A stretch of DNA of 64,000 bases from Methylocystis rosea (GCF_003855495.1 NZ_CP034086.1:496001-560000), one strand, 5' to 3'. Positions 17,035 to 26,704 are shown, numbered from the stretch's first letter. A program made the numbers and translations. Notes: generated from the letters alone by a model not told the origin.

Positions 17035-17682
17035 CTACAGATGGCGTTCAAGCTCACGCGCGGCTTCGGCAGGGCGTCGCGCCACGTTGAACGGGCTCAC
17101 AAAGCGGCCGTTCTTGTCCATCAGATACACGACAGTGGTGTGGTCGACGGAATAGTCCTCGTCCTTGCCGGGCGCGCGCTTAGAGAAGATGCGATATTCG
17201 CGCAACACGGGATCGAGCGAAGCGCGCGGACCGGTGACGCCGATGATGCGCGGATCGAAATTGGAGAGATAGTCTTTGAGAGCCTCGGGCGTGTCTCGCT
17301 CCGGATCGACAGTGACGAACAGCGCGCCGACTTTCGCATCCGGGCCCATCGCCCGCAAGATTTCCGACATCTCGAAGAGCGTGGTGTGACAAATATCGGG
17401 ACAGTGCGTATAGCCGAAGAAAACGAGGAAGGGGCGCCCGAGGAAATCCTGCTCTGTCACCTGCTGCCCGGTATGTGCGGTGAGCTGAAAAGGTCCCCCG
17501 ATGGTTTCCGTCGACGTCGTGGGCTTGCCGCTGGTGAAGTAAACAAAGGCGACGAACATGAGCGCGAAGACAGCGCCGACGCCGATCAGCAGCGGCCTCG
17601 AGATGCCTGGTCCGCTGGCGGATTGCGCGCCCTTTGCGCCGCGCTTGACTCCCTTTGCGCCACCCTTCGATCCGTTGGCCAT
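17035..17682 (-). CDS. SCO1/SenC/PrrC family copper chaperone
   Basis: A 215-aa membrane-anchored thioredoxin-like protein that delivers copper to the CuA centre of cytochrome c oxidase. One transmembrane helix (PLLIGVGAVFALMFVAFVYF) follows a basic, Gly/Ala-rich cytoplasmic tail. The copper ligands are present: the CPDIC motif in the segment FFGYTHCPDICHTT, and the distal histidine in YSVDHTTVVYLMD. The start at 17682 (MANGSKGG) has an AGGAAA site; an upstream ATG at 17706 lacks one. No oxidase genes are in the window. The neighbour at 17753 is on the same strand with a 70-base gap and may be co-transcribed. Confidence 0.9.
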   Translation of the reverse strand: MANGSKGGAKGVKRGAKGAQSASGPGISRPLLIGVGAVFALMFVAFVYFTSGKPTTSTETIGGPFQLTAHTGQQVTEQDFLGRPFLVFFGYTHCPDICHTTLFEMSEILRAMGPDAKVGALFVTVDPERDTPEALKDYLSNFDPRIIGVTGPRASLDPVLREYRIFSKRAPGKDEDYSVDHTTVVYLMDKNGRFVSPFNVARRPAEAARELERHL

Positions 17683-17752
17683 CGTGCGTTTCCTGATTGT
17701 TGTCATGGGCGGCGCGCGCCGCAGCGGGTCGCTGAGCGGACCGCGAATAGGA

Positions 17753-18106
17753 TTAATCCGCGAAAACTATATGGGCGTCATTGCATAAGTCCACGTCGCC
17801 TGAATCTTTCGCGTCGTCGAACGCCCAACGCGCCTCAAAGCGGCAGCCTCTGGCGCCGGTGATGGGAAACCGCGTGCGGCCTCCGGCGGCCAGCGGCTTA
17901 TCGAGCTTGCCGACGATGGCTTCCGGCGCCGTTTTGCTTTTTGCCGCCATGACGATCTCGAAGCTTTTCAGCGGCACGGGACGCTGGTTCTCCAGATCGA
18001 TGGTTTGCGCCAGCTTCGCCGGCGCCGTTCGCGGCTTCGTCGCGCCGATCGCCTGCGCGACGCCGGCGGCGGCGACGACGCCGATCATCGCCAAGCGTAG
18101 CTTCAT
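17753..18106 (-). CDS. Small periplasmic protein of unknown function
   Basis: A 117-aa protein with a signal peptide (MKLRLAMIGVVAAAGVAQA). The mature region contains a segment reading LKSFEIVMAAKSKT and two cysteines (RGCRFEARW and DLCNDA) that could form a disulfide. A GGGAG ribosome site supports the ATG at 18106 over an upstream in-frame start. I do not recognise the family. Its position upstream of the Sco-type chaperone on the same strand suggests a periplasmic role, but that is inference. Confidence 0.6.
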   Translation of the reverse strand: MKLRLAMIGVVAAAGVAQAIGATKPRTAPAKLAQTIDLENQRPVPLKSFEIVMAAKSKTAPEAIVGKLDKPLAAGGRTRFPITGARGCRFEARWAFDDAKDSGDVDLCNDAHIVFAD

Positions 18107-18259
18107 CGGACTTTCTCCCGGCGGGAACTTATCGCGCCCTTTTGCATTCGCCAAGCGCTGTCGCGCCCAGACCGCGCCGAACGGGGCGGACATGCGCGTC
18201 CTGCGCCGATGGTGTAGCTTCGCGCAATTGCGATTCCTGACTGTGAAGGCGCTTTAACC

Positions 18260-19780
18260 ATGAGCGAAACTCCGAGCGCCGTTCCCGGCAAAATCCTCGT
18301 CGGCGCAAGCATGAAGGAAGGGAAGCCGCACGCTTACCACTACCTTCTGCTCGCGCTTGGCAATCGCCATGGCTTGATCGCTGGCGCAACCGGCGGCGGC
18401 AAAACCGTTTCGCTGCAGCGGCTCGCGGAAGGCTTCTCTAACGCCGGAACCTGCGTCTTTCTCGCCGACGTCAAAGGCGATCTTGCGGGCCTGTCGCAGC
18501 CGGGCGAAGGCAAGCCGGCCTTCGTCGCTCGCGCCAAGGAGATTGGCGTTCTCTACGAGCCCGACCGGTTTCCCGTCGCTTTCTGGGACGTTTTTGGCGA
18601 ACAGGGACACGCGGTTCGGGCTTCGATCTCGGAAATGGGGCCGCTGCTTCTTTCGCGCCTGCTCGATTTGAACGACGTCCAAGAGGGCGTTCTGAATGTC
18701 GTTTTCAAGGTTGCGGACGAGCAAGGCATGTTGCTGCTCGATTTGAAGGATCTGCGGGCGATGCTCGCGCATGTTGCGGAGAACGCCGCAGCCTACAAAC
18801 AGAAATACGGAAATGTGGCGCCCGCGAGCGTCGGCGCCATTCAGCGGCAGCTGTTGGTGCTGGAGACGCAGGGCGGCGCAAATTTCTTCGGCGAGCCGGC
18901 GCTCGACATCATGGACTTCCTGCGAGTCGATCGCGACGGACGCGGGGTCATCAATATTCTCGCGGCAGACAAGTTGATGCGCGCGCCGCGGCTCTACGCC
19001 ACCTTCCTTCTTTGGATGCTTTCCGAGCTGTTCGAAGCCCTGCCGGAAGTCGGCGATCTCGACAAGCCGAAGCTCGTCTTCTTCTTCGACGAGGCGCATC
19101 TTCTCTTTAGCGACGCGCCGAAGGCGCTGCTGTCCGCGATCGAACAGGTCGTGCGTCTCATCCGCTCGAAAGGCGTCGGCGTCTATTTCATCACGCAAAA
19201 TCCGCTCGACGTGCCGGACACGGTTCTAGGCCAGCTCGGCAACCGCATTCAACATGTGCTGCGCGCATTCACGCCCCGCGATCAGAAGGCGGTGCGCGCC
19301 GCCGCCGAGACCTTTCGCGACAATCGCGCCCTCGAGGAAGCCGAGGCGATCATGCAGCTTGGCGTCGGCGAAGCGCTGGTGTCGATGCTCGACGCCAAGG
19401 GAACGCCGGAAGTCGTCGAACGCACGTTGATCGCGCCGCCGTCCGCCCGCGTAGGACCGATATCGCCGGAGGAACGGAAAGCCGTCATGGCCGCGAGCGC
19501 CTCCGGGGGAAAATACGACACGATGGTCGATCGTGAATCCGCATTCGAAATGCTGCAGGCGCGCGCCAAGGGCAAGGCCGAGGCCGAAAGCGGCGCGGGC
19601 GGCGGTCTGCTCGGCGCGCTCGGCGGCATATTGGGCGGCATTTTCGGCAAGGGCGACAAGAATCGCATGTCGCCGGCCGAACTCGCGGCGCGCGCCGCAA
19701 TTCAATCGGCGGCGCGTTCCGCCGGGACACAGATCGCGCGCCAAATTCTGCGCGGCGTGCTGGGCGGCATGTCGAAGTGA
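18260..19780 (+). CDS. HerA-like helicase/ATPase (DUF853)
   Basis: A 506-aa P-loop ATPase of the DUF853 (YjgR) branch of the HerA/FtsK superfamily. The Walker A motif GATGGGKT is near residue 42 and the Walker [13 protein letters not shown] near residue 275. A sensor-like segment [21 protein letters not shown] and an arginine-rich block follow. The C-terminal 100 residues contain a Gly/Ala-rich segment ([16 protein letters not shown]) that could be a flexible or membrane-touching element. Members are predicted DNA-translocating ATPases, but no substrate is established. It stands alone, divergent from the genes to its left and 250 bases before rpoH. Confidence 0.88.
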   Translation: MSETPSAVPGKILVGASMKEGKPHAYHYLLLALGNRHGLIAGATGGGKTVSLQRLAEGFSNAGTCVFLADVKGDLAGLSQPGEGKPAFVARAKEIGVLYEPDRFPVAFWDVFGEQGHAVRASISEMGPLLLSRLLDLNDVQEGVLNVVFKVADEQGMLLLDLKDLRAMLAHVAENAAAYKQKYGNVAPASVGAIQRQLLVLETQGGANFFGEPALDIMDFLRVDRDGRGVINILAADKLMRAPRLYATFLLWMLSELFEALPEVGDLDKPKLVFFFDEAHLLFSDAPKALLSAIEQVVRLIRSKGVGVYFITQNPLDVPDTVLGQLGNRIQHVLRAFTPRDQKAVRAAAETFRDNRALEEAEAIMQLGVGEALVSMLDAKGTPEVVERTLIAPPSARVGPISPEERKAVMAASASGGKYDTMVDRESAFEMLQARAKGKAEAESGAGGGLLGALGGILGGIFGKGDKNRMSPAELAARAAIQSAARSAGTQIARQILRGVLGGMSK

Positions 19781-19926
19781 ATTCTCGCCAGAAGATCGCG
19801 AAATCATAACAGGCAGAATCTTCGCCAGTCTTGCGCGCCAAACCTGCGCGGCCGAGCCTTCGAAAGCGCGTCATTCACATTGCTGAATCTTAATCCGTGC
19901 TTTAGCCTCCCTTCACGCAATTGTCA

Positions 19927-19956
19927 TTTTCCAGCCCACTAGGGGCGCCCTATAAT
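19927..19956 (+). promoter_or_regulatory. Putative rpoH promoter
   Basis: A consensus TATAAT is at 19951-19956, about 80 bases before the rpoH ATG. With a 17-base spacer the upstream hexamer would be TTTCCA (19928-19933), four of six matches to TTGACA. The C-rich bases beside the -10 (CCCTATAATG) also resemble heat-shock-type -10 elements of alphaproteobacteria. The sigma factor using it cannot be decided by eye. Confidence 0.45.
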
Positions 19957-20034
19957 GACCCCCTGTCGCGGCCGGCGTTTCGTGGCCGCGCTTTGCGGAC
20001 CCGCCTTACTCAGGGGGTTCGTCAGGAGGGACTT

Positions 20035-20922
20035 ATGGCGAATGCCTTGCCAATCGTCTCAGAAGACGGCCTAGCCCGCTATCTATCTGAAATCAGGCGG
20101 TTTCCAATGTTGGAGCCGCAGCAGGAATATATGCTTGCCAAGCGCTGGCGCGAGCATGAAGACGCAAAAGCCGCGCAGGAATTGATCACGTCGCATCTGC
20201 GGCTCGTGGCGAAGATCGCCATGGGCTATCGCGGCTACGGCTTGCCGATCGGGGAAATCGTTTCCGAAGGCAATGTCGGCCTCATGCAGGCCGTCAAGCG
20301 CTTCGAGCCCGAGCGCGGCTTCCGCCTTGCGACCTATGCAATGTGGTGGATCCGCGCCTCCATCCAAGAGTATATTTTGCGCTCCTGGTCGCTCGTCAAA
20401 ATGGGCACCACCGCGAGTCAGAAGAAGCTCTTCTTCAATCTTCGCAAGGCCAAGAGCCGCATCTCGGCCTTCGAGGAAGGCGACCTGAAGCCCGAGAACG
20501 TCGAAAAGATCGCGCATCGGCTTGGCGTGTCCAAGCAGGACGTCATCGACATGAATCGCCGCATGGGCGGCGACGCTTCGCTCAACACGCCTTTGCGCGA
20601 GGAGGGCGAAGGCGAATGGCAGGACTGGCTTGTCGACGACAGCGTCGACCAGGAGCATCTGCTCGTCGCCCACGAAGAAAGCGACAATCGCCTGAAGGCG
20701 CTGCGCGGCGCGCTTGACGTGCTCAATCCGCGCGAGCGGCGCATCTTCGAGGCGCGCCGACTGTCCGACGATCCTGTCACGCTCGAAACGCTCTCCGAGG
20801 AATTCGGCGTGTCGCGTGAGCGCGTGCGCCAGATCGAGGTGCGCGCCTTCGAGAAGGTGCAGGCGGCGGTGCGCGACGGCGTCGCGCGGATCGAAGCTGC
20901 GCCCGCGCCGGCGGCGCCGTAG
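20035..20922 (+). CDS. rpoH: RNA polymerase sigma-32 factor RpoH
   Basis: Heat-shock sigma factor, 295 aa, which directs RNA polymerase to chaperone and protease promoters. Region 2 contains LPIGEIVSEGNVGLMQAVKRF and the -10-reading segment with ATYAMWWIRASIQEYIL. The RpoH box diagnostic of this subgroup is present (QKKLFFNLRKAK, residues about 130-141). Region 4.2 ends with the helix-turn-helix LSEEFGVSRERVRQIEVRAFEKV. The start at 20035 (MANALPIVSEDG) has an AGGAGGG site; a longer upstream frame is not used. It converges on the M48 protease gene with only six bases between the stops. Confidence 0.95.
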   Translation: MANALPIVSEDGLARYLSEIRRFPMLEPQQEYMLAKRWREHEDAKAAQELITSHLRLVAKIAMGYRGYGLPIGEIVSEGNVGLMQAVKRFEPERGFRLATYAMWWIRASIQEYILRSWSLVKMGTTASQKKLFFNLRKAKSRISAFEEGDLKPENVEKIAHRLGVSKQDVIDMNRRMGGDASLNTPLREEGEGEWQDWLVDDSVDQEHLLVAHEESDNRLKALRGALDVLNPRERRIFEARRLSDDPVTLETLSEEFGVSRERVRQIEVRAFEKVQAAVRDGVARIEAAPAPAAP

Positions 20923-20928
20923 ACAGGG

Positions 20929-21993
20929 CTAGTCGCAGATCGTCTTCAGCGCCTTCCATTCGTCGTCTGTGAGCACCGGATCGGCCGTGGCTTTGTCCGC
21001 GGCCGAGAGCTTGGCGAGTCTGTCTTCGCTCAAGGGGTGATCGTGGAGGATGGTGAGGAAGCCGTCTTTTTCCTTGCCCGTCACGCGCAGCAGCAATTCG
21101 CCCATCGGTTTCGCGGGCCGGCCGAGGCGGGCGAGCGTTTGCGCCGCGAATGCGTCGGCCCGCGCCTCGGCTTCCCGCGAATTGGCGGCGTTGAGCAAAG
21201 TCTTGCCGGCGAAAACCACGGCGCCGCCGCCGGCCACGTCGCCAAACAGCAGGCCGAAGAGATAGGCGGTTCCGCCATCGGCGATGATGCGGCGCAGGTG
21301 ATCGCGGTTCTGCAAATGACCGAGTTCATGCGCCAACACGCCCAGGATTTCATCCTGCGACTGCGCCTTCTCCAATAGTCCCGCAAGGACGAACACCTTG
21401 CCTCCTGGAAGCGCGAAGGCGTTCGGCGTTTTTTCGGAGAGCGCCTCGATGGTCGCCGTCACGCGAAGGCCGGACGCGTCCTGCAAGCGTTTGGAGAGCT
21501 TCGCGAGCGCGGCCGAACCCTTCGGCGTTGTGCAGTTCTTGCCGTCGAACATCTGGCGCATCTGGCGTTCGGCCACTTCGCCAATACGGTTTTCCCATGA
21601 AATGGGCACGAGCGGCGCCAAGCGGTCCGCGGCGAAGGGAACGCCGAACCAAACGAGGCCGACGATCGAAGCGGTCGCGGCGAGCGACCACGTTACGATT
21701 TTGAGCGTCGAACCTTCGTGCGCCGCGTCATCCGCGAGCTTCGGACAATGGCGTTCGACCTCGCGCTGAGCGTCGCCATCGCGGATGTCGAGATGCGCCA
21801 ATTGCGCGGCGCTTATCGACCGCAGCCGCATCAGGTCGGCTGGCGCGGGGATGCGGCGCACGTCTGTGTACGACCATGCCGAGAGAGCCGCGCCGTCCTC
21901 GCATATTTCCAGCGTCGGACCGAAAGCGAGCGAGACGCGGCGCTTCTTGTTCACGACACCGTCGAAATAGATCGCCTCGAATTTTTCGTTCAC
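20929..21993 (-). CDS. Membrane-associated M48-family metallopeptidase
   Basis: A 354-aa predicted zinc endopeptidase of family M48 (BepA/Oma1-like group). The zinc motif HELGHLQNRDH is near residue 220; the third ligand is probably the glutamate of REAEARADAFA. A single hydrophobic stretch (VTWSLAATASIVGLVWFGVPFAA) near residue 105 anchors it, placing the catalytic part outside the cytoplasm. The N-terminal segment resembles a small binding domain. It starts at GTG (21993), four bases after the stop of the DUF898 gene, so the two are probably one operon. Such proteases usually handle envelope quality control. Confidence 0.85.
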   Translation of the reverse strand: MNEKFEAIYFDGVVNKKRRVSLAFGPTLEICEDGAALSAWSYTDVRRIPAPADLMRLRSISAAQLAHLDIRDGDAQREVERHCPKLADDAAHEGSTLKIVTWSLAATASIVGLVWFGVPFAADRLAPLVPISWENRIGEVAERQMRQMFDGKNCTTPKGSAALAKLSKRLQDASGLRVTATIEALSEKTPNAFALPGGKVFVLAGLLEKAQSQDEILGVLAHELGHLQNRDHLRRIIADGGTAYLFGLLFGDVAGGGAVVFAGKTLLNAANSREAEARADAFAAQTLARLGRPAKPMGELLLRVTGKEKDGFLTILHDHPLSEDRLAKLSAADKATADPVLTDDEWKALKTICD

Positions 21994-21997
21994 GCCG

Positions 21998-23158
21998 TCA
22001 GAATCCTGCGACGTCGAGACTGTCGGCGAAGCCTTCGCCGAGCGCGGTGGGCGACGACGCGTCGAGCCGCATCGCGACTTCTTGCGCCGTGTGCAGATTA
22101 TGAATCGTCAGCGAATTGACGACGATCCGCCACACCCGCTGGACGAAGTAGGTTCGCCATAGAATCGAATATTGCACGATCAGCGCAAGATAGAAGAATA
22201 CAGCCAAGACGACGCCGAGGATTTTGGGCAGGAAGGCGATGGCGAGCGCCGCGCCGATCCCCGCCGCCAGCAGCGAAGCGAAAAAAAGGCCGACGAAGAT
22301 CCAATAATTTCTAGTCAGCGCGTGGCGCTCCAGGGTCGAGGCCGCCCGCACGTCGCCGATGCGCACGCCTTCCAGCCACCACTTCCACTGCAGGGCCTTA
22401 AACCGCGCATATATGAAGACCCAGGCTGGAAGGGTCGGCAGTATCAACAGGAACCAAGCGCCTTGCTTCGTGAGTTCATAGAGGACAGGACCCACCAAAT
22501 AAGCCGCCGCCGTGAAGGCGGCGCCGATCCAAAGCATCCAGCCCTGTTTGAAGAAACTGCCGCCGGTTGCAATGAAGTCGCCACGAAGATCGCCGTAGTA
22601 GGTGTGCCGCATCTTGTAGCGTTCCAATGCCGCCTGCATCCACGGCAGCGCTAACCCGAGCGTGACGACGCTGACAAAACCCCAGCCCATGGCGCGCAGC
22701 GCATAGGAAACGCCGGAGCCATCCATGTGAAAGCGCAGCCCTCGCCAGGCGGTGCGATGCAAGCGGTAACGCCGCGCCCGATAGACCGCAAACTGCCAAA
22801 AGGTCAAAAAGAACACGCCGAACAGGGACGACGCGAACGATTGTGCGCGTTCCGCTTCGACGCCGAGCAGAAAAGACGCGAGATAGAGTGGGGCGAGGAT
22901 CGCGATAGCGAAGAGAAAGCCGATGAGCAGTTCGCGCGCCGTGCCAAGATAGGCGAAGGCGTCGCCGTCTAGCACCGTATGCGACCACAGATGCTGGCGG
23001 ATTTTGGTCGCCAGCCAAAAGCGGTAGAAGCCAAAGGTGACGATCTCAAGGAGCGCGCCTTTGCGCAGAAGGTCGCGAAATTCGTCGTTGTCGCCCGTGA
23101 AAACAATGTCGCTCGACTCCGGCGCGCGCTGCGCCGCGTCTACTGTCATGTCGTTCAT
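21998..23158 (-). CDS. DUF898 (YjgN-like) multi-pass membrane protein
   Basis: A 386-aa inner-membrane protein of the DUF898 family. The diagnostic N-terminal FTGDNDEFRDLLRKG segment precedes a first module with GFYRFWLATKIRQHLWSHT; a similar pattern (RYKMRHTYYGDL) recurs about 140 residues later, fitting the family's internal duplication. At least five hydrophobic helices are visible. Function is unknown; the family is often paired with an M48 peptidase, as here with a four-base gap. Two start codons (MNDM... at 23158 and an ATG nine bases on) are possible; the first has an AAGGGGG site. Confidence 0.85.
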   Translation of the reverse strand: MNDMTVDAAQRAPESSDIVFTGDNDEFRDLLRKGALLEIVTFGFYRFWLATKIRQHLWSHTVLDGDAFAYLGTARELLIGFLFAIAILAPLYLASFLLGVEAERAQSFASSLFGVFFLTFWQFAVYRARRYRLHRTAWRGLRFHMDGSGVSYALRAMGWGFVSVVTLGLALPWMQAALERYKMRHTYYGDLRGDFIATGGSFFKQGWMLWIGAAFTAAAYLVGPVLYELTKQGAWFLLILPTLPAWVFIYARFKALQWKWWLEGVRIGDVRAASTLERHALTRNYWIFVGLFFASLLAAGIGAALAIAFLPKILGVVLAVFFYLALIVQYSILWRTYFVQRVWRIVVNSLTIHNLHTAQEVAMRLDASSPTALGEGFADSLDVAGF

Positions 23159-23290
23159 GAAAAAAGCCCCCTTGAACAGGGCGAATACTGCACCGCGACA
23201 TGACCTTGAGCAAGCCTGTCCCGCGCCGCATCGACGCTATATTAAGAACCAGCAATAAGAGATCAATTTCAGAACGCGGGTGGATAAGAC

Positions 23291-23968
23291 ATGTCCCATT
23301 GGCTCATCGCCGGCGCGAGCCGCGGCATTGGATTGGAGGCTGCGCGTCAGCTTTCAGCGCGAGGGGAGCGCGTGACCGCGAGCGCGCGCAGCGCGGCGGG
23401 CATGGCGGCGCTGAAAGCGGCCGCGCCTGAGGCGACGACATTGCAGTTCGACGTGCGCGACGAGGCCCAGATCAAGGCCGCCGCCGCACGGGTTTCCGAT
23501 CCTGTCGACGTGCTCATCGTCAACGCCGGCGCCTATGGGCCGCAGCGCCAATCCTCCACCGACATGGATTTCGAAGGCGCGCTCGATCTTCTCTCGGTCA
23601 ATACGCTGGGTCCGCTGCGCGTCGTCCAGGCCTTTCTTCCGCTTATAAAACGCGGCGCGCGTCCCCGCATCGTCATGATGTCGAGCATACTCGGCTCAAT
23701 GTCGCTCGAGGGGACATTCAATGTCGCTTACCGCGTATCTAAAGCGGGGCTGAACAAGATCGCGCAATGTCTCGCCGCCGATCTGAAGGCGGAAGGCGTC
23801 ATCGTCGTCGCGATGCATCCCGGCTGGGTGCGCACCGACATGGGCGGGGCGGACGCCACGCTCGACGTGCGCGACAGCGTGGCCGGAATCATTCGTGTCG
23901 CCGAGTCGCTGACCCTCGCCGATACGCGCCGCTATCTCGACTACCGCGGCCAAGACATTCCCTGGTGA
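23291..23968 (+). CDS. SDR family NAD(P)-dependent oxidoreductase
   Basis: A 225-aa classical short-chain dehydrogenase/reductase. The nucleotide-binding motif GASRGIGLEAA is at residues 8-18, an NAG motif (VNAGAYG) near residue 77, a catalytic-type serine in MMSSILGSM, and the YxxxK pair in YRVSKAGLN. The C-terminal MHPGWVRTDMGG segment is typical of the family. Shorter SDRs of this type often act on small carbonyl compounds, but the substrate is not predictable. It is divergent from the DUF898 gene and converges on the ABC transporter operon. Confidence 0.88.
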   Translation: MSHWLIAGASRGIGLEAARQLSARGERVTASARSAAGMAALKAAAPEATTLQFDVRDEAQIKAAAARVSDPVDVLIVNAGAYGPQRQSSTDMDFEGALDLLSVNTLGPLRVVQAFLPLIKRGARPRIVMMSSILGSMSLEGTFNVAYRVSKAGLNKIAQCLAADLKAEGVIVVAMHPGWVRTDMGGADATLDVRDSVAGIIRVAESLTLADTRRYLDYRGQDIPW

Positions 23969-23980
23969 AGCAGGACACGC

Positions 23981-24751
23981 TCAAGCGCTAGGATGTCTCG
24001 GCTGCGATGACCCGGCGCGCGCCGCGGCAAACGCGTCTCTCGCCTGCGCTTCAAGCCTTTCCGCCGTCTCTCTCTCCAACGCTCTTCGCGGCGACGGCAC
24101 ATCGATCGTGGCGACGACATGGGCGGGACGCGCCGACAACAGGAACAGTCTGTCTCCAAGCGCAATCGCCTCGCGCAGATCGTGAGTCACGATGAGCGTC
24201 GTGATGCGCCGCTCGTCGATGAGCCTTGCGATCATCTCGCGCAGATCTCGGGCAAGCGCGGCGTCAAGCGAAACAAGCGGTTCGTCCAGCAGCAGGAGGT
24301 CCGGCTTGACGGCGAGCGCCCGCGCAAGCGCGACCCGCCGCGCGAGGCCGAGCGAAAGTTCGCGCGGGAAATGCGCCGCGTGCTCGGCGAGACCGAGTTC
24401 GTCGAGGAGCGCGGCGATCTCTTCTTCGTGCGCATGCGGCGCGGCGATGCGGATATTGTCGATGACGCTGCGCCAGGGCAGCAATCGCGGCTCCTGGAAG
24501 ACCATGCCGAGCCGGCCGTGTTCGGGCAGGACGATCGTTCCGACATAGTCCTTGTCGAGGCCGGCGATGAGGCGCAACAGAGTCGTCTTGCCGCAGCCGG
24601 AAGGGCCGACGACAGCGCCCGCCTGTCCCGCGGGCAGCGTCAGCCGCAGCCCCTCCAGCGCCCGAAGCGGCCAGCTGGCGGAATGATAATCCTTAGACGC
24701 GATCGAGACGTCGAGAGACGCCGCGCCGCCAGCGGGAGACGTGTCTTTCAA
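23981..24751 (-). CDS. ABC transporter ATP-binding protein (SsuB/TauB type)
   Basis: A 256-aa ATPase subunit of a nitrate/sulfonate/taurine-type importer. Walker A is GPSGCGKTTLL, Walker B LLLLDEPLVSLDA, and the switch histidine is in LIVTHDLREAIAL. The signature motif reads LSLGLARR in place of the usual LSGGQ-like form, a known variant in this subgroup. It starts with TTG at 24751 inside the permease gene, overlapping it by 59 bases, which is long but consistent with an operon order of binding protein, permease, ATPase. Confidence 0.88.
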   Translation of the reverse strand: MKDTSPAGGAASLDVSIASKDYHSASWPLRALEGLRLTLPAGQAGAVVGPSGCGKTTLLRLIAGLDKDYVGTIVLPEHGRLGMVFQEPRLLPWRSVIDNIRIAAPHAHEEEIAALLDELGLAEHAAHFPRELSLGLARRVALARALAVKPDLLLLDEPLVSLDAALARDLREMIARLIDERRITTLIVTHDLREAIALGDRLFLLSARPAHVVATIDVPSPRRALERETAERLEAQARDAFAAARAGSSQPRHPSA

Positions 24752-25448
24752 GAGGCTGCACCAGAAAGGTTTCGACGCCGAGCATCACCGCGACGAAGGG
24801 AAGCGCGTACGCAAGCAGAAGCCTCATGTCAAAGAGCTGAAAGGCCATGTTGATTTCGAATCCGACGCCGTTCGAGCGCCCCAGCAGCTCGACGACGAGG
24901 ACGATCTTCCAGACGAGCGACAGGCCGGAGCGCGTCGCCGCCACAAGATAGGGCGCGAGCTGCGGCAGGACGAGATGCCTGAAGCGCGCGGCGGGAGAAA
25001 AGCGAAACACATGCGCCATGTCCTCAAGATGCGGATCAAGCGCGCGGGTGCCTTCGCGCACGACGACGATGGCGTTGGGCAGCTTGTTCAGCGCGACGGC
25101 GCCGATCGCGGCGACTTCCGTGAGGCCCGCCCAGACATAGGCGAGCACGATGACGACCAGCGCCGGCAGATTGAGCAGCGCGACCAGCCATGGATCGAGC
25201 AGCCGGTCGGCGAGCCTGTTGCGACCCATGACATAGCCGATCGCCGCGCCGAAACTCATGGCGAGCGCGAAGGCGGCGACGACGCGCGCCAGCGTGATCG
25301 TGAGATTGAAGAACAGCCCCCCGGAGACCGCCTCTTCATAAATCTTCTCGAAAACGGCCATCGGTCCCGGAAGTCGGCGCGGATCGGAAAGCCACGCGCC
25401 GATTTGCCAAAGCAGGAGCAGAGCGGCAAGCGAGATGAACCGGATCAA
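24693..25448 (-). CDS. ABC transporter permease (SsuC/TauC type)
   Basis: A 251-aa inner-membrane permease of the binding-protein-dependent transport family. About six hydrophobic helices are visible, beginning MIRFISLAALLLLWQIGAWL. The cytoplasmic EAA-loop that contacts the ATPase is the segment around EGTRALDPHLEDMAHVFRFS. It starts at TTG (25448), overlapping the stop of the substrate-binding gene, and itself overlaps the ATPase gene by 59 bases. Substrate specificity is discussed under the binding protein. Confidence 0.88.
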   Translation of the reverse strand: MIRFISLAALLLLWQIGAWLSDPRRLPGPMAVFEKIYEEAVSGGLFFNLTITLARVVAAFALAMSFGAAIGYVMGRNRLADRLLDPWLVALLNLPALVVIVLAYVWAGLTEVAAIGAVALNKLPNAIVVVREGTRALDPHLEDMAHVFRFSPAARFRHLVLPQLAPYLVAATRSGLSLVWKIVLVVELLGRSNGVGFEINMAFQLFDMRLLLAYALPFVAVMLGVETFLVQPLERHVSRWRRGVSRRLDRV

Positions 25449-26428
25449 TGCGGCTTGACCTCGGCGCCCTTGTAGAAGGTTCCCGGATCAATCGTCTTGC
25501 TGGGGCCGACGAGCTTTTCGCCGCCGAGGGCTGCGAGCGCGCCATAGAGCGCGCGCGCGTCGGCCTCTTCCTGCGCGATCGAGCGTTTCGGCGCGCCGGC
25601 GACATAGCGCTTGCGGTAAATCTCGATGGTCCTGGCGTCCTTGCCGCGAAGGCGCTGCGTCTTGACCACGCCCCAAGCCTTGTCCGAAGTCGCGATCAGC
25701 TCCTTGGCTTTCCTGCTCATCGCGAAGAAGCGCGCCAGCGCGTCCCTGTTCTTCGCCGCGAAATCTTCGTCGAAGACATAGCCGGTGACGACGACGTCGC
25801 CCTTGGCGCCAAGCGCCTTTTCGACATCGGTGAGTTCGACAGCGCGCGTGAAGCCTTGCGCCTCAAGATCGGCGGCGAAATTCCAGAATTCGAGCGCCGC
25901 GTCGATCTCGCCCTGTAGCGCCTTTTCGGCGATGAGCGGCGGCGCGCCGTAGAGCACGGTCGCGGATTTGTCGAGATCAACGCCGTTCTTGAGCGCATAG
26001 GCTTTGAGCATGAGCCAGCTCTTGTCGAGCGGCCCGCCGGCGACGCCGAGCGTCTTGCCGGCGAGATCCTTGACGCTCTTGATCGCGGGATTCTTGGTCA
26101 TCACCGCGCCGATCGCCGATGAGTGCGGATAGAAGGTCAGCTTCGCGCCCTGCGCGCGCTGACGCGCCACCCACAGCCAATCGGAGATGATGAGGTCGGC
26201 GCCGCCGCCCTGGATGGCGATCTTGCCGGCGTCGGTCGAGGCGAGCTCGGTGCCGTCGATATCGAGCTTCGCTTCCGTGTCGAGGCCGAACGCCTTGGCG
26301 ACGGCAAGTTCCCAGCCAAGCGTGCCGGTCTTCTGCAGCGCGATACGTAGTTTTTCCGCCTGCGCCGGCGCGGCGAGGAGAAAGACGCTGGCGAGACCGG
26401 CGGCGAAAGCGACGAAGAAGCGTTGCAT
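25445..26428 (-). CDS. ABC transporter substrate-binding protein (SsuA/NMT1-like)
   Basis: A 327-aa periplasmic binding protein. The signal peptide (MQRFFVAFAAGLASVFLLAAPAQA) ends in an AQA-E cleavage-like site. The mature protein starts KLRIALQKTGTLGWELAVAK and contains SVKDLAGKTLGVAGGPLDKSW, the layout of sulfonate/nitrate/thiamine-precursor binding proteins. Its start is the ATG at 26428; the open frame upstream runs through repeats and the DUF559 antisense strand and is not coding. The ligand is unknown; in methylotrophs related systems lie near dehydrogenase genes, but none is seen here. Confidence 0.87.
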   Translation of the reverse strand: MQRFFVAFAAGLASVFLLAAPAQAEKLRIALQKTGTLGWELAVAKAFGLDTEAKLDIDGTELASTDAGKIAIQGGGADLIISDWLWVARQRAQGAKLTFYPHSSAIGAVMTKNPAIKSVKDLAGKTLGVAGGPLDKSWLMLKAYALKNGVDLDKSATVLYGAPPLIAEKALQGEIDAALEFWNFAADLEAQGFTRAVELTDVEKALGAKGDVVVTGYVFDEDFAAKNRDALARFFAMSRKAKELIATSDKAWGVVKTQRLRGKDARTIEIYRKRYVAGAPKRSIAQEEADARALYGALAALGGEKLVGPSKTIDPGTFYKGAEVKPH

Positions 26429-26494
26429 GTTTTCCTGAGGTTTGGCTGAATGTCTTACCGCAGGATCTATATGGCGTCGATGCGCCGCGAGGTT

Positions 26495-26671
26495 CACCCT
26501 CCCCTTGAGGGGGAGGGTCGGCGCGGAGCGCCGGGGTGGGGTGGAGCAACTACGCAGATCATTGTCGTTGAGTCGGGCCATCAAACCCGCCTTTGTTTGC
26601 CGCTTATTTGCCCCGTCACCCCACCCCGCATTGCTGCGCAATGCGACCCTCCCCCTCAAAGGGGAGGGTGG
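26495..26671. repeat. Left copy of the CCCTCCCC repeat pair flanking DUF559
   Basis: Left unit: ACCCTCCCC/GGGGAGGGT hairpin, then GGCGCGGAGCGCC hairpin, then GGGGTGGGGTG. Right unit is inverted: CACCCCACCCC, a GCATTGCTGCGCAATGC hairpin, then ACCCTCCCC...GGGGAGGGT. About 75 bases of unrelated spacer separate the units. The same arrangement recurs at 27063-27237, and the DUF559 gene lies between. Confidence 0.8.
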
Positions 26672-26704
26672 GCGATGCGGCGAACAGGCGTAGAATGAGG
26701 CTCG